Below the pieces are notes generated by a model. It saw nothing but the letters and a program-made list of their open reading frames with translations, searched no databases and was not told where the DNA came from. The translations under genes were made by a program, and so were the position numbers. Of a DNA stretch of 64,000 nt, positions 8,507 through 17,324 are shown piece by piece (positions within the stretch are counted from its first letter, which is position 1; every line of letters begins with the position of its first letter). Source of the DNA: Flavihumibacter stibioxidans (GTDB lineage: Bacteria > Bacteroidota > Bacteroidia > Chitinophagales > Chitinophagaceae); assembly GCF_014332695.1 (NCBI RefSeq), contig NZ_MBUA01000023.1, positions 248,001-312,000 on the forward strand. The letters are read 5' to 3'.

Positions 8507-10182
8507 TTGATCCTGCCGTATCCCCTGCAGGTGCGGCATGCACCGGCCAATCCAATCGTACCGCGACCGCTGCAGGTTAAACATTTTGCCGTACCAGTTG
8601 AGCGGCCGTGCTCGTTCAGATTCACCCAGCCACGCCGGTAGCCATCTCCTTTACAGGATGGACAAGTCATGATATGACTACCCGAACCATTGCAGGTACC
8701 GCAGGTTTGTCCGGCTCCGCCGCCATTTCCCTGTACCGCTACTGAAGGCTTCCTTGCTGCATCGATACCCTCCACCATTTTTTTAAACTGGGTAACGTAA
8801 TCCACCTCAGCAAAACTGCGGGACTTTACATCGAACTCCCCGATTTTAATTTCGCCTGAAACGGGCCTGTAGGTGCAGGCCAGCGCCTCAGTAGCATACC
8901 AGTGATTGCTTTCGAACCGGTTTCCATTGGCCATCGTGTACACTCCTTTGCCCCTGTATCCCTTCTCGTCAAAATCACCCTCGTAACTATCGCCATTGGG
9001 CAACCGAAGAAAGCCTTTCAGGTAAACCTCATCATTCAGCAGGCCGTCAAAAACATAACCGCCCTTTCTCACCCACAGTCCCTTCACCTTGCGGTTGCCC
9101 TCCATGATGCCCGTGAACACCGACTTTCCGCTGTCGCTCATTTCCGTGCAATTGCCGTGAAAGGAAAAGCCTTTCATTTCACCACTAACCGGGCCATATT
9201 CTTCAAAGCGATGGGTATACCACATGCCTTCCCCCTTACCATCTGGCAATCCATTTTTAAAAACCGCTTTCAACAACATGAACCAGGGGCGTTCACCCTG
9301 GAACTGGATGAAGGCTTCGCCCTTACCGTTTTTACAATCACCCTTTATGCAATAAATCCCTTCCTGGATTTTGGGAACATTCGGTTGTACCAGCCTGTTA
9401 TTCTCGTAATAATCAAGGGTAAGGGTGCCATTGGCCCCGGTTTTTGGAAGGATCCCCCAGAGTTTACCATCCACAAAATAGATACTGCCTGTATGTTGAT
9501 CATTCTTTTTGAAAGTCCATAGTCCATCCGGCTGGTGATGCTGCAGCCGTCCTTTATACTCAGACTGGTCGGCGGTTTTGACAACAACCTGACCGTCAAA
9601 CCAGGAAGAATTTCCGGATTCCAGATTGCCGGAAATCGAGGCACCCCGGGAATAATAGATATACGAATTCATGCTGCGTTCCTCCAGGCAGGAATCGCCG
9701 TTCGGGAAATAATATTTGGTCGTAACACCTTGCATGGCATTGGTCAATACTGCACGGGTGCCGTCCTTAAATGTATAGGTACCGCTTTCCCAGTTGGTGT
9801 AAATCATATAGTTGAACCAGCCCTCCATTACCTCCCCATTGGCAAAAGTCAGTTTACCCCGCTGCAGGAAAACAGCTGGTTTTTTATTGATAGATTTCAC
9901 CCTGACCATGCCATCAAATTTCATTCCGTCGCCAAAATCAATGGAAACAACTTTACCCTCTTTGAGTTTGCTGATGAAAGCCAGGTTGGGGTATACTTCA
10001 TTCAGTGGCCTGGTAGGATACGCTTGCCTGACCGGAAGAACCGGCAGTTTCAGTTGGTAGAGGAATGACAGTCCGCTTCCTTCGGGCTCCTGTGCAGGCA
10101 GTGTAGTGGAGAACAGTAAACAGAAGGAGCAGCAACACCACAAAAACTGTAACCGCTTTATCAGGATCATTTTTTGAAACAT
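8503..10182 (-). CDS. MORN-repeat protein with C-terminal DnaJ-type zinc finger
   Basis: About 559 residues from the ATG at 10182 (the ATG at 10170 is equally possible; an earlier start lacks a sensible signal peptide). Signal sequence followed by many MORN-type repeats (for example GRLQHHQPDGLWTFKKNDQ, FEEYGPVSGEMKGFSFHG, DSYEGDFDEKGYRGKGVY). The last about 70 residues carry CxxCxGxG units (CGTCNGSG, CPSCKGDG, CLTCSGRG, CRTCRGYG), the DnaJ cysteine-rich fold. Function unknown. It lies convergent to paaD inside the phenylacetate cluster. Confidence 0.85.
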   Translation of the reverse strand: MFQKMILIKRLQFLWCCCSFCLLFSTTLPAQEPEGSGLSFLYQLKLPVLPVRQAYPTRPLNEVYPNLAFISKLKEGKVVSIDFGDGMKFDGMVRVKSINKKPAVFLQRGKLTFANGEVMEGWFNYMIYTNWESGTYTFKDGTRAVLTNAMQGVTTKYYFPNGDSCLEERSMNSYIYYSRGASISGNLESGNSSWFDGQVVVKTADQSEYKGRLQHHQPDGLWTFKKNDQHTGSIYFVDGKLWGILPKTGANGTLTLDYYENNRLVQPNVPKIQEGIYCIKGDCKNGKGEAFIQFQGERPWFMLLKAVFKNGLPDGKGEGMWYTHRFEEYGPVSGEMKGFSFHGNCTEMSDSGKSVFTGIMEGNRKVKGLWVRKGGYVFDGLLNDEVYLKGFLRLPNGDSYEGDFDEKGYRGKGVYTMANGNRFESNHWYATEALACTYRPVSGEIKIGEFDVKSRSFAEVDYVTQFKKMVEGIDAARKPSVAVQGNGGGAGQTCGTCNGSGSHIMTCPSCKGDGYRRGWVNLNEHGRSTGTAKCLTCSGRGTIGLAGACRTCRGYGRIN

Positions 10183-10284
10183 ATCAATAATTATTTGTCC
10201 ACCAATTTTAAGTGCAGCCAGCAACCTAGATTTGCCGTAGCAATGGATCCAATTTGATTAAATTTAAAATAATTGCCTACCAAT

Positions 10285-11058
10285 ATGTCATCCATTTTAT
10301 TTGAAACCAGGAATGCCGTTGGGTATATAACGCTCAACCGGCCGGAAAAATTGAATTCCTTCAACCGGGAAATGGCTTTGTTGCTGCAGGATGTGCTTGC
10401 ACAATGCCAGTCGGATGAAGTGCGGTGTGTGTTCATCACCGGTGCCGGCAAGGGTTTCAGCGCGGGACAGGACCTGGCGGAGGTGGTGGATCCGGAGGGA
10501 CCGGGCATGGCCAGAATCCTGTCGGAACATTATAATCCCATCGTGATGGCCATCCGCGACCTGCAAAAACCGGTGGTGGCGGCGGTGAACGGGGTGGCAG
10601 CAGGTGCCGGCGCCAATATTGCGCTGGGCTGTGATATTGTGGTGGCGGCGAGATCAGCTTCATTCATCCAGGCATTTTCAAAAATCGGGCTGATACCCGA
10701 CAGTGGCGGAACCTTTTACCTGCCCCGGCTGATAGGGCATTCCAAAGCCAGCGCCCTGATGATGCTGGGCGACAGGATTGGTGCGGAGGAAGCGGAGCGA
10801 CTGGGAATGATCTACCGGTATTTTGAAGATGAGCAGTTCATGACCGGGGCAGAAAAGATAGCCACCACCCTGGCAGCCATGCCAACTACCGGTCTGGCTT
10901 ATACGAAGAAGGCATTGCAGTGGTCGTTCAACCATACACTGCCGGAGCAACTGATGAATGAAGACAAGCTGCAGCAAAGGGCCGCAGCTACACATGATTT
11001 CGGGGAAGGCGTGCAGGCCTTCCTGGAAAAAAGAGCACCCCAATTCAATGGAAAATAA
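10285..11058 (+). CDS. paaG: 2-(1,2-epoxy-1,2-dihydrophenyl)acetyl-CoA isomerase PaaG
   Basis: 257 residues from the ATG at 10285 (MSSILFETRNAVGYITLNRPEKLNSF); a TTG 12 nt upstream was not preferred. Crotonase fold: the oxyanion-hole motif lies in GKGFSAGQDL and NGVAAGAGANIALGCD, and FSKIGLIPDSGGTFYLPRL carries the Asp used by the isomerase. It turns the ring epoxide into the oxepin in phenylacetate breakdown. Its 3' end overlaps paaI by 11 bp. Confidence 0.9.
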   Translation: MSSILFETRNAVGYITLNRPEKLNSFNREMALLLQDVLAQCQSDEVRCVFITGAGKGFSAGQDLAEVVDPEGPGMARILSEHYNPIVMAIRDLQKPVVAAVNGVAAGAGANIALGCDIVVAARSASFIQAFSKIGLIPDSGGTFYLPRLIGHSKASALMMLGDRIGAEEAERLGMIYRYFEDEQFMTGAEKIATTLAAMPTTGLAYTKKALQWSFNHTLPEQLMNEDKLQQRAAATHDFGEGVQAFLEKRAPQFNGK

Positions 11059-11485
11059 GATGGAAACAAACAATCGGTCTGCCTTTGAAAAGGTGGTAGA
11101 TCATATGATGCAGGAGGATGCTTTCAGCAGGTGGCTGGGGGTGACCGTACTGGAGGTAAAGGAAGGGTACAGCCGCATACGCATGACAATAAGGGATGAA
11201 ATGGTGAACGGGTTTGGCATTGCGCATGGGGGTATCGCTTTTTCGCTGGCCGACAGTGCGTTTGCTTTTGCCTGTAATAACAGGAATAATTTGTCCGTGG
11301 CACTGGATGTCACCATTACGTTCACAAAGGCAGTGAAAATTGGTGATACGCTGACCGCGGAGGCGAAAGAAGTACACAATGGGCGCAGTACAGGTGTTTA
11401 TCTCATCACCATCACCAACCAGGCGGGTGAACAGGTAGGGCTATTCAAAGGCACCTGCTTCCGCACCGGCAAGGCCTTGATCTGA
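11048..11485 (+). CDS. paaI: Hydroxyphenylacetyl-CoA thioesterase PaaI
   Basis: 145 residues from the ATG at 11048 (11060 is an alternative). Hotdog fold with GFGIAHGGIAFSLADSAFAFACN, the PaaI/YdiI active-site helix, and VALDVTITFTKAVKIGDTLTAEA. It rescues CoA from dead-end phenylacetyl-CoA intermediates. It is translationally coupled to paaG by overlap. Confidence 0.92.
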   Translation: MENKMETNNRSAFEKVVDHMMQEDAFSRWLGVTVLEVKEGYSRIRMTIRDEMVNGFGIAHGGIAFSLADSAFAFACNNRNNLSVALDVTITFTKAVKIGDTLTAEAKEVHNGRSTGVYLITITNQAGEQVGLFKGTCFRTGKALI

Positions 11486-11691
11486 TCCCGGTTAGGTATT
11501 TATCTGATCCCGGTTAAGCGATGACCAGACCACGGCAAGGCGCTGATCAGGCCATAATTTTCATCCGCTTCCCCGGTTGGAGGTACCGTAAATCGTTTAG
11601 GAAATGCAGCGGAATTTCAGTAACTTAGGATAGTCCTAACGGTGAATTTGATCACATCAAAACCTGGTACAGTAAGGGTACTGCCGCTGTT

Positions 11692-12513
11692 ATGAAAAAG
11701 ATCACCTTCTGGGCATTTCAACATCCTGTTGCTGCCCGCACCCTGATGGTCATCCTGCAAATCATTTTAATTATCGTGATGATTGAACTGGCCGGACTTA
11801 TATTAGAGTACGGTATCCAGATTCCTTTCTGGTTGTTCTGGCTGACCAGTTTTTTACTTGCAGTTGATTTTCTGATATTTTATTCCGGGAAAAGGAAATG
11901 GAAGCGAATGATCAACGGGAAATACCTGATCCGGAAAGCAAATGAGGCTTTTGTGGGAGCGGGCTTTGCTATGCTGGTGTTGATTTTCTTTAACCACAAC
12001 CTGGCGGCAGCGGGAGTAAACGCTCCGGCATGGGGCAGTGCTTATGTACAGGAAACCGGCATGACACCCGGGAATCCGCGTTTAGCCAGTATTCGTTTAG
12101 CCAGTATTCCACTGCACACAATCAATACCAACATTGCAGCAACGACTGCCACTACTGATATATCATCAACCGCTCCTTTTGCCACGGGCATTTCAAAAAA
12201 GGAGCTCAGGAAACAACTCCGCTCGCAACTGAAGGAGCTTAGAAATGAGCTCGGGCAAAGCGATGAGAAGGATAAAGGCTGGAAAATCTTTCTTGCCATC
12301 TTCGTGGGAGTGATTCTGGTAGCCGGGCTGGCTGTACTTTCCTGCACCATCGCCTGCAACGGGGCGGAAGCGGCTGCATTATTGCTATTCCTGGGGGGCA
12401 CCACCCTGATCGTTTTTGCCATCACCAGATGGGTACAGAAGATCAAAGGTACCGGGCGATATAAGAAAACAAACCCGCCGGCAGCGCCTAAGCCGGATCC
12501 CGCGATATCCTGA
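11692..12513 (+). CDS. Unknown membrane protein
   Basis: 273 residues, not recognised. Predicted segments: two N-terminal membrane helices (about 17-65), one at about 88-108, a soluble Thr/Ala-rich stretch, a basic helical region KKELRKQLRSQLKELRNELG (about 164-183) and two C-terminal membrane helices (about 195-245) before a Pro-rich basic tail. An in-frame 15-bp tandem duplication (12079-12108) gives RLASIRLASI. It lies between paaI and paaY but has no family link to phenylacetate metabolism. Confidence 0.6.
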   Translation: MKKITFWAFQHPVAARTLMVILQIILIIVMIELAGLILEYGIQIPFWLFWLTSFLLAVDFLIFYSGKRKWKRMINGKYLIRKANEAFVGAGFAMLVLIFFNHNLAAAGVNAPAWGSAYVQETGMTPGNPRLASIRLASIPLHTINTNIAATTATTDISSTAPFATGISKKELRKQLRSQLKELRNELGQSDEKDKGWKIFLAIFVGVILVAGLAVLSCTIACNGAEAAALLLFLGGTTLIVFAITRWVQKIKGTGRYKKTNPPAAPKPDPAIS

Positions 12514-12533
12514 GAATATCTTTAGATTGCGAT

Positions 12534-13133
12534 ATGTTCTATTCATTCAAGGGATTTATTCCGGTGGTGCACCCTTCCTCTTTTGTGCATCCGCAGGCCT
12601 GCGTTACCGGCAATGTAATCATTGGCCGCGACTGTTATATCGGTCCCGGTGCAGCACTCCGCGGCGACTGGGGTGGCATTGTACTTGAAGACGGGTGCAA
12701 CGTGCAGGAAAACTGTGTGGTACACATGTTCCCGGGGCTAACTGTAACTCTTAAGGCAGGTGCGCACATCGGTCACGGTGCCATCGTGCACGGCGCGCAA
12801 ATCGGGCGCAATTGCCTGGTAGGCATGAATGCCGTGCTGATGGACCATGTGGAACTGGGCGATGAATCCATAGTAGGGGCATTGAGTTTTATCAGGGAAG
12901 GAGAAAAGATCCCCGCCCGAAGCCTGGTGGTGGGAAATCCTGCGCGGGTCATCAGGACTGTAACGGATGAGATGCTGGCCTGGAAAACCACTGGTACCGC
13001 CTTATACCAGGCATTGCCGGAGGAAATGCGGCAGTACGCAGAAGCCTGCGAACCGCTCAGCGAACTGCCTGCGGACCGCCCGGGGCAGGAGGTTCTCTTC
13101 GACACCTGGCAAAGGGTAAAAGCGGGCAAATAA
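12534..13133 (+). CDS. paaY: Gamma-carbonic-anhydrase-fold thioesterase PaaY
   Basis: 199 residues. Left-handed beta-helix hexapeptide repeats (VTGNVIIGRDCYIGPGAALRGD, VQENCVVHMFPG, HIGHGAIVHGAQIGRNCLVGMNAVLMD), with the metal-binding histidines of the gamma-CA family in VVHMF and HIGHG. PaaY hydrolyses ring-1,2-epoxyphenylacetyl-CoA-type products as a safety valve. The C-terminal helix carries a PaaY-like tail. Linked to paaG/paaI by location. Confidence 0.85.
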   Translation: MFYSFKGFIPVVHPSSFVHPQACVTGNVIIGRDCYIGPGAALRGDWGGIVLEDGCNVQENCVVHMFPGLTVTLKAGAHIGHGAIVHGAQIGRNCLVGMNAVLMDHVELGDESIVGALSFIREGEKIPARSLVVGNPARVIRTVTDEMLAWKTTGTALYQALPEEMRQYAEACEPLSELPADRPGQEVLFDTWQRVKAGK

Positions 13134-13181
13134 TCCCTTTATGGAAATAGGTTTACCTTCGCAGCTTAACAGCGTTTAACC

Positions 13182-14183
13182 GTGTCAGAGAAATCAAATT
13201 TTGTAGACCAGATCAGGATATTTTGCCGCAGCGGCCATGGCGGGGCAGGAAGCAAGCATTTCATGCGAACCAAATTCAACCCCAAGGCCGGTCCCGATGG
13301 CGGCGACGGCGGCCGGGGCGCGCACATCATCCTGCGCGGTAATAAAAACCTCTGGACACTATTGCACCTTCGTTACCACAAGAACATCCTGGCGGAAAAC
13401 GGCGAGAGCGGCAGCGGGAACAACAGTTCCGGCCGCAGCGGGAAGGATATTTATGTCGATGTTCCCCTCGGAACCATTGCATACGACGAAGAAACGGGGG
13501 AGAAAGAAGCCGAGATCCTCGAAGACGGGCAGGAGATCATCCTGATGAAAGGAGGCCGCGGCGGATTGGGCAATGCCCGTTTTGCTACTCCCACTAACCA
13601 GGCTCCGGAACACGCGCAGCCAGGCGAAGAGGGAGAGGAAGGATTCAAGATCCTTGAGCTGAAAGTATTGGCTGATGTAGGATTGGTTGGATTTCCCAAC
13701 GCGGGCAAATCCACCCTGCTGAGTGTGATGACTGCCGCCAAGCCCAAGATTGCCGACTATGCATTCACCACCATCAACCCGCAACTGGGAATGGTGGAAT
13801 ACCGGAACGGCAGGTCTTTCTGCATTGCCGACCTGCCCGGGATCATTGAGGGCGCGGCAGAGGGGAAAGGCCTGGGACACCGGTTCCTGCGTCATATAGA
13901 ACGCAACTCCATTTTATTATTCCTGATCCCGGCCGACAGCAAGGACCATAGAAAAGAGTTTGACATCCTGCTCAATGAATTGAGGGAATACAATCCGGAA
14001 ATGCTGGAAAAGGATTTCGTCATTGCCATCAGCAAGAGCGATATGTTGGATGATGAGCTGAAAGCAGCCATCAGTAAGGAATTGCCGGCGGATATACCGC
14101 ACCTGTTTATTTCCTCACTCACGCAGCAGGGATTAACCGAACTGAAGGACCTGCTCTGGAAAGTACTCAACCAGTCGGAATAG
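13182..14183 (+). CDS. obgE: GTPase Obg
   Basis: 333 residues from a GTG at 13182. N-terminal glycine-rich Obg fold ([27 protein letters not shown]), then a G domain with P-loop [11 protein letters not shown] (residues about 167-177), G3 DLPG and G4-like SKSD. It acts in late 50S ribosome assembly. A -7-like box TACCTTCG lies about 20 nt upstream. Its TAG stop is the first part of a GTGTCTGACAT repeat element. Confidence 0.97.
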   Translation: MSEKSNFVDQIRIFCRSGHGGAGSKHFMRTKFNPKAGPDGGDGGRGAHIILRGNKNLWTLLHLRYHKNILAENGESGSGNNSSGRSGKDIYVDVPLGTIAYDEETGEKEAEILEDGQEIILMKGGRGGLGNARFATPTNQAPEHAQPGEEGEEGFKILELKVLADVGLVGFPNAGKSTLLSVMTAAKPKIADYAFTTINPQLGMVEYRNGRSFCIADLPGIIEGAAEGKGLGHRFLRHIERNSILLFLIPADSKDHRKEFDILLNELREYNPEMLEKDFVIAISKSDMLDDELKAAISKELPADIPHLFISSLTQQGLTELKDLLWKVLNQSE

Positions 14184-14303
14184 GTGTCTGACATATGGTG
14201 TCTGACATCTGCGATTACATCAGGTGTCTGACATCTGCGATTACCGAATTCAGTAATCATAGATGTCAGACACTACATGTCAGACACCACATGTCAGACA
14301 CCT
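14183..14303. repeat. GTGTCTGACAT palindromic repeat, copy 1
   Basis: Three forward units GGTGTCTGACAT, a central inverted motif GATTACcgaattcaGTAATC and three reverse units ATGTCAGACAC(C/T). The whole 121-bp element is nearly palindromic. It begins within the stop codon of obgE (TAGGTGTC) and fills most of the gap to the next gene. Confidence 0.92.
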
Positions 14304-14323
14304 AAGACATAAATTAACCGCCA

Positions 14324-16729
14324 ATGAGAAACGGAATGGTTTTCTTCAGTGCTTCACTCAGGAAATATCCACTGATCCGGTTCCTCGCCAATGCGCTGGC
14401 CAGCATCTGGCTGTTTTTCCCGTCCATACTCTTTCTTGCGCTGGGACTGATCTGCTTTACCCAACTCGGACAGGGAAAGGATCTCCTGATCTCCTTCACA
14501 GAAACCTCCGGCAGTTTTGGCGGCATACTCTTATCGAAATTTATTTTCCTGGTGGCTATCACCTTCTGGGTCTATGTTAGCTGGTATTCTTCGCGCATGA
14601 TCGCTTACATAAAAGGTTTCCAGCACCGGCTCCTGTGTAACCAGGTCAACCCAACCCTGGGTGATGCTGAATATGAAAAACTATTTGACATGGAACTCCG
14701 GTTCCTGCACCGGTTCCCCAGAATCATCGGTTATGCCTGCCTGTTGGTAATACTGATCAGCCTCTCATTACTGCTTACAAAAGGGGACTGGATCCGCGAA
14801 CAACCCTTCCTGTTTCTGATTGGGGGCATGCTGGTATTATGGATCATTGACCGGCAGATGATTCGGCTCAGCAGTTATGGGCAGAGCGGCCGTCTGCTGA
14901 AGATCATGCTGATTACAGCAGCAGTTGTTATACCATTCTTACTGGTTCTATATACGGCAACTGGTTTATTCAGTAAAGCCGGCTTCATTATTCTGCTGGT
15001 ATTGCTGGTGCTGGTGGTGTATATGTTATATATAAACCTGCGGCGGCACCGGATGGAAGAACTGGAAAGAAAGGCCACCAGGGTAACACGGGTTTCGGCC
15101 AGGGGCTGGCGCAGATGGATCAACAGACTGATGGACTGGCTTCATCTTCCCAGGGAAGAACGTGGATATTTTACTGTATTTAATATCGTTTGCGGAGTTG
15201 GATTGACGGCCTATACCGCGGCAATTTTTATGTTTCCGGCCAGCACAAGGTTTGGCCCCTTCCCGGTTATCTTACTGGCATTTGCGGTATTGCTGGGCTT
15301 CGGAAATGTCATCACGGCGCTCTCCTGCAAATTCAGGATCAACGTACACTTCTTCATCTTCATACTGGCTGCTTTTTTGCCTACCCCTGACCATCACAAG
15401 GTGCGCACCGGCTCATTGTCGGAACGTCGGGTACCCATCACCGTTTACCAGGACCGGCAACACCTTTCCGAATACATGAAGCACTGGTTGTATGAAAGAC
15501 CGGAGATTGATTCCATGCAGCAATACCCCGTCTATTTTGTGTTGGCCAATGGCGGGGCATCGCGTTCTGCCTACTGGGTATCAACTGTATTGGGAAGATT
15601 GGAAGACGCTTCCATTGATGCCGGAGGTCCGAGATTCTCGCGGCAGCTATTCTGCCTTTCGGGCACGTCAGGCGGAGGTGTGGGCATTTCAACCTATTAT
15701 GCGCAGTTGCTTCACCAGCAGGAAAAATCAGTGGTCGCAGGATTTGAAAATTCAGGGCGTTCATTTTTACGGCAGGACTTTCTTTCCTTTACACTGGCCA
15801 GGATGCTGGGGCCGGATTTCTTTAACTATATACCACTTCTCAACAAGCTGATTCCGGATGAAGACCGGGCGGAAGCGCTGGAACAGGCCATTGAAAGATC
15901 AACCGACAAAGCCTACTACCGGGTTGGGTTTGATTCCACCTGGTTCGATCAATGCCTAACACAGAAAGGTATTCCGCATCCTTTGCCGATCCTCCTGATC
16001 AATACTACGAGGGTGAAAGATGGAAGTCCGGGTGTGGTTTCCAATATCCAGTTATCCACCAACATCTTCAATCGCCGGGTAGATGTGGCGGGATTGCTAC
16101 AGGCGGATAAAACCATTCGATTGAGCACGGCAGCCATCCTTGGCGCGAGGTTTCCGTACATGTCGCCGGCAGGCAGGATCGATCAGTACAAACACCCTTC
16201 GTCACCCGGTGGAACAGACACTGTTCGCGCCAACTATTTTGTCGATGGGGGCTATTTTGACAACTCGGGTGCCGGGGCGGTACAGGAAATGATCAGGGCA
16301 TTGCTCCTAATTGGTGCGGACACGGAAGACCCGGTGATAAAGAGAAGGTTTGAAAAATTGTCACTGAAGGTTTTGCATATCACGAACAGTCCGCAGGGAA
16401 CCATTCCCCTTCAGCCCATCGGACCATTTGTGAATGACCTGATGGCTCCCCTGCTCACCATTATCGGTGCTTATGACATGCAGACAACTGTTAACGACCG
16501 GCGCTTCATCACTTATATCAATGACCTCAAGGCAAAGGCCAGGGCAAAGGGATTGAAAGATGCGGAGTATATTCCCATACATCTTTACAATGATCCCGCT
16601 GTTGCAGGGGATACCATGTCGCGCGGACCCTATGCCATGAACTGGTTTATCTCAGACAGTGTCCGCAGACAGATGGACAGGAGGTTGCTCACACAACCCA
16701 GGCTGCAGCAACTGATCACGGACTTTTGA
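14324..16729 (+). CDS. Patatin-like phospholipase with N-terminal membrane domain
   Basis: 801 residues. About seven hydrophobic helices in the first 350 residues (for example 24-45, 67-88, 129-150, 200-230, 290-350), then a patatin hydrolase domain with nucleophile motif GTSGGG (Ser449) and the second catalytic motif VDGGYFDNSG (Asp641). It probably cleaves acyl esters of membrane lipids; substrate unknown. It lies between two GTGTCTGACAT repeats, so it is probably transcribed alone. Confidence 0.88.
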   Translation: MRNGMVFFSASLRKYPLIRFLANALASIWLFFPSILFLALGLICFTQLGQGKDLLISFTETSGSFGGILLSKFIFLVAITFWVYVSWYSSRMIAYIKGFQHRLLCNQVNPTLGDAEYEKLFDMELRFLHRFPRIIGYACLLVILISLSLLLTKGDWIREQPFLFLIGGMLVLWIIDRQMIRLSSYGQSGRLLKIMLITAAVVIPFLLVLYTATGLFSKAGFIILLVLLVLVVYMLYINLRRHRMEELERKATRVTRVSARGWRRWINRLMDWLHLPREERGYFTVFNIVCGVGLTAYTAAIFMFPASTRFGPFPVILLAFAVLLGFGNVITALSCKFRINVHFFIFILAAFLPTPDHHKVRTGSLSERRVPITVYQDRQHLSEYMKHWLYERPEIDSMQQYPVYFVLANGGASRSAYWVSTVLGRLEDASIDAGGPRFSRQLFCLSGTSGGGVGISTYYAQLLHQQEKSVVAGFENSGRSFLRQDFLSFTLARMLGPDFFNYIPLLNKLIPDEDRAEALEQAIERSTDKAYYRVGFDSTWFDQCLTQKGIPHPLPILLINTTRVKDGSPGVVSNIQLSTNIFNRRVDVAGLLQADKTIRLSTAAILGARFPYMSPAGRIDQYKHPSSPGGTDTVRANYFVDGGYFDNSGAGAVQEMIRALLLIGADTEDPVIKRRFEKLSLKVLHITNSPQGTIPLQPIGPFVNDLMAPLLTIIGAYDMQTTVNDRRFITYINDLKAKARAKGLKDAEYIPIHLYNDPAVAGDTMSRGPYAMNWFISDSVRRQMDRRLLTQPRLQQLITDF

Positions 16730-16731
16730 TA

Positions 16732-16852
16732 GGTGTCTGACATGTGGTGTCTGACATCAGGTGTCTGACATCTATGATTGCTGAATCCGGCAGTCGCAGA
16801 TGTCAGACACCACAGGCAGTCGCAGATGTCAGACACCACATGTCAGACACCT
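16732..16852. repeat. GTGTCTGACAT palindromic repeat, copy 2
   Basis: Same arrangement as at obgE: forward units, a centre containing GATTGctgaatccGGCAGTC, and reverse units ATGTCAGACACC, 121 bp in all. It starts 2 nt after the TGA of the patatin gene. Confidence 0.92.
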
Positions 16853-16865
16853 CGTACCCGGCGCC

Positions 16866-17183
16866 TCAGATCCTGACGGCAGTACCGCTGGCGATCACCA
16901 TCAGCATGCTGCCGTTGGCGCCGATGGTTTCGAAATCAAGATCCACTCCCACCACCGCGTTGGCCCCTGCCAATCGGGCTTTCTCCATCAGTTCCTGCAT
17001 GGCATAATCTTTGGCTTCCTGCAACACTCTTTCATAAGTGCCGGAACGGCCCCCGAAGAAGTCGCGTAATCCCGCGAAAATATCCTTGATCACATTGGCA
17101 CCGATAATGGTTTCGGCGGTAACGATTCCCATGTATTGCTGGATGGGTTTGCCCTCGAGGGTGGGAGTTGTAGAAAGGATCAT
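16866..17183 (-). CDS. YbjQ/UPF0145 family protein
   Basis: 105 residues. The characteristic pattern is present: VTAETIIGANVIKDIFAGLRDFFGGRSGTYE, then the helix EAKDYAMQELMEKARLAGANAVVGVDLDFE. Members form pentamers; a metal-binding role has been suggested but not firmly shown. It is a single gene, convergent with the patatin gene across a repeat element. Confidence 0.92.
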   Translation of the reverse strand: MILSTTPTLEGKPIQQYMGIVTAETIIGANVIKDIFAGLRDFFGGRSGTYERVLQEAKDYAMQELMEKARLAGANAVVGVDLDFETIGANGSMLMVIASGTAVRI

Positions 17184-17289
17184 AATTCAGCTGGTTGTAA
17201 GGTTGATATAAATAATAGTCTATGGGAGATGAAAAAATGCCCTTGCGGGTTGCAATAGAGAATGAAAATACCGGAAAACCAGAGCCGAT

Positions 17290-17321
17290 TTTGCAGTAGG
17301 TTTGTCCTGTAAATACCCTTG
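17290..17321 (+). promoter_or_regulatory. Probable promoter of the S46 peptidase gene
   Basis: TTTG (17290-17293), 20 nt, TACCCTTG (17314-17321; one mismatch to TAnnTTTG), then 3 nt to the ATG at 17325. The transcript would have almost no leader. Confidence 0.55.
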
Positions 17322-17324
17322 CAT

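Noticed and set aside
11482-11517. Direct repeat CTGATCCCGGTTA(A/G) after paaI
   Set aside because: Only two short copies, no hairpin; not enough to call an element.
12079-12108. 15-bp tandem duplication in the unknown membrane gene
   Set aside because: A simple in-frame slippage event (RLASIRLASI); noted in the gene entry only.
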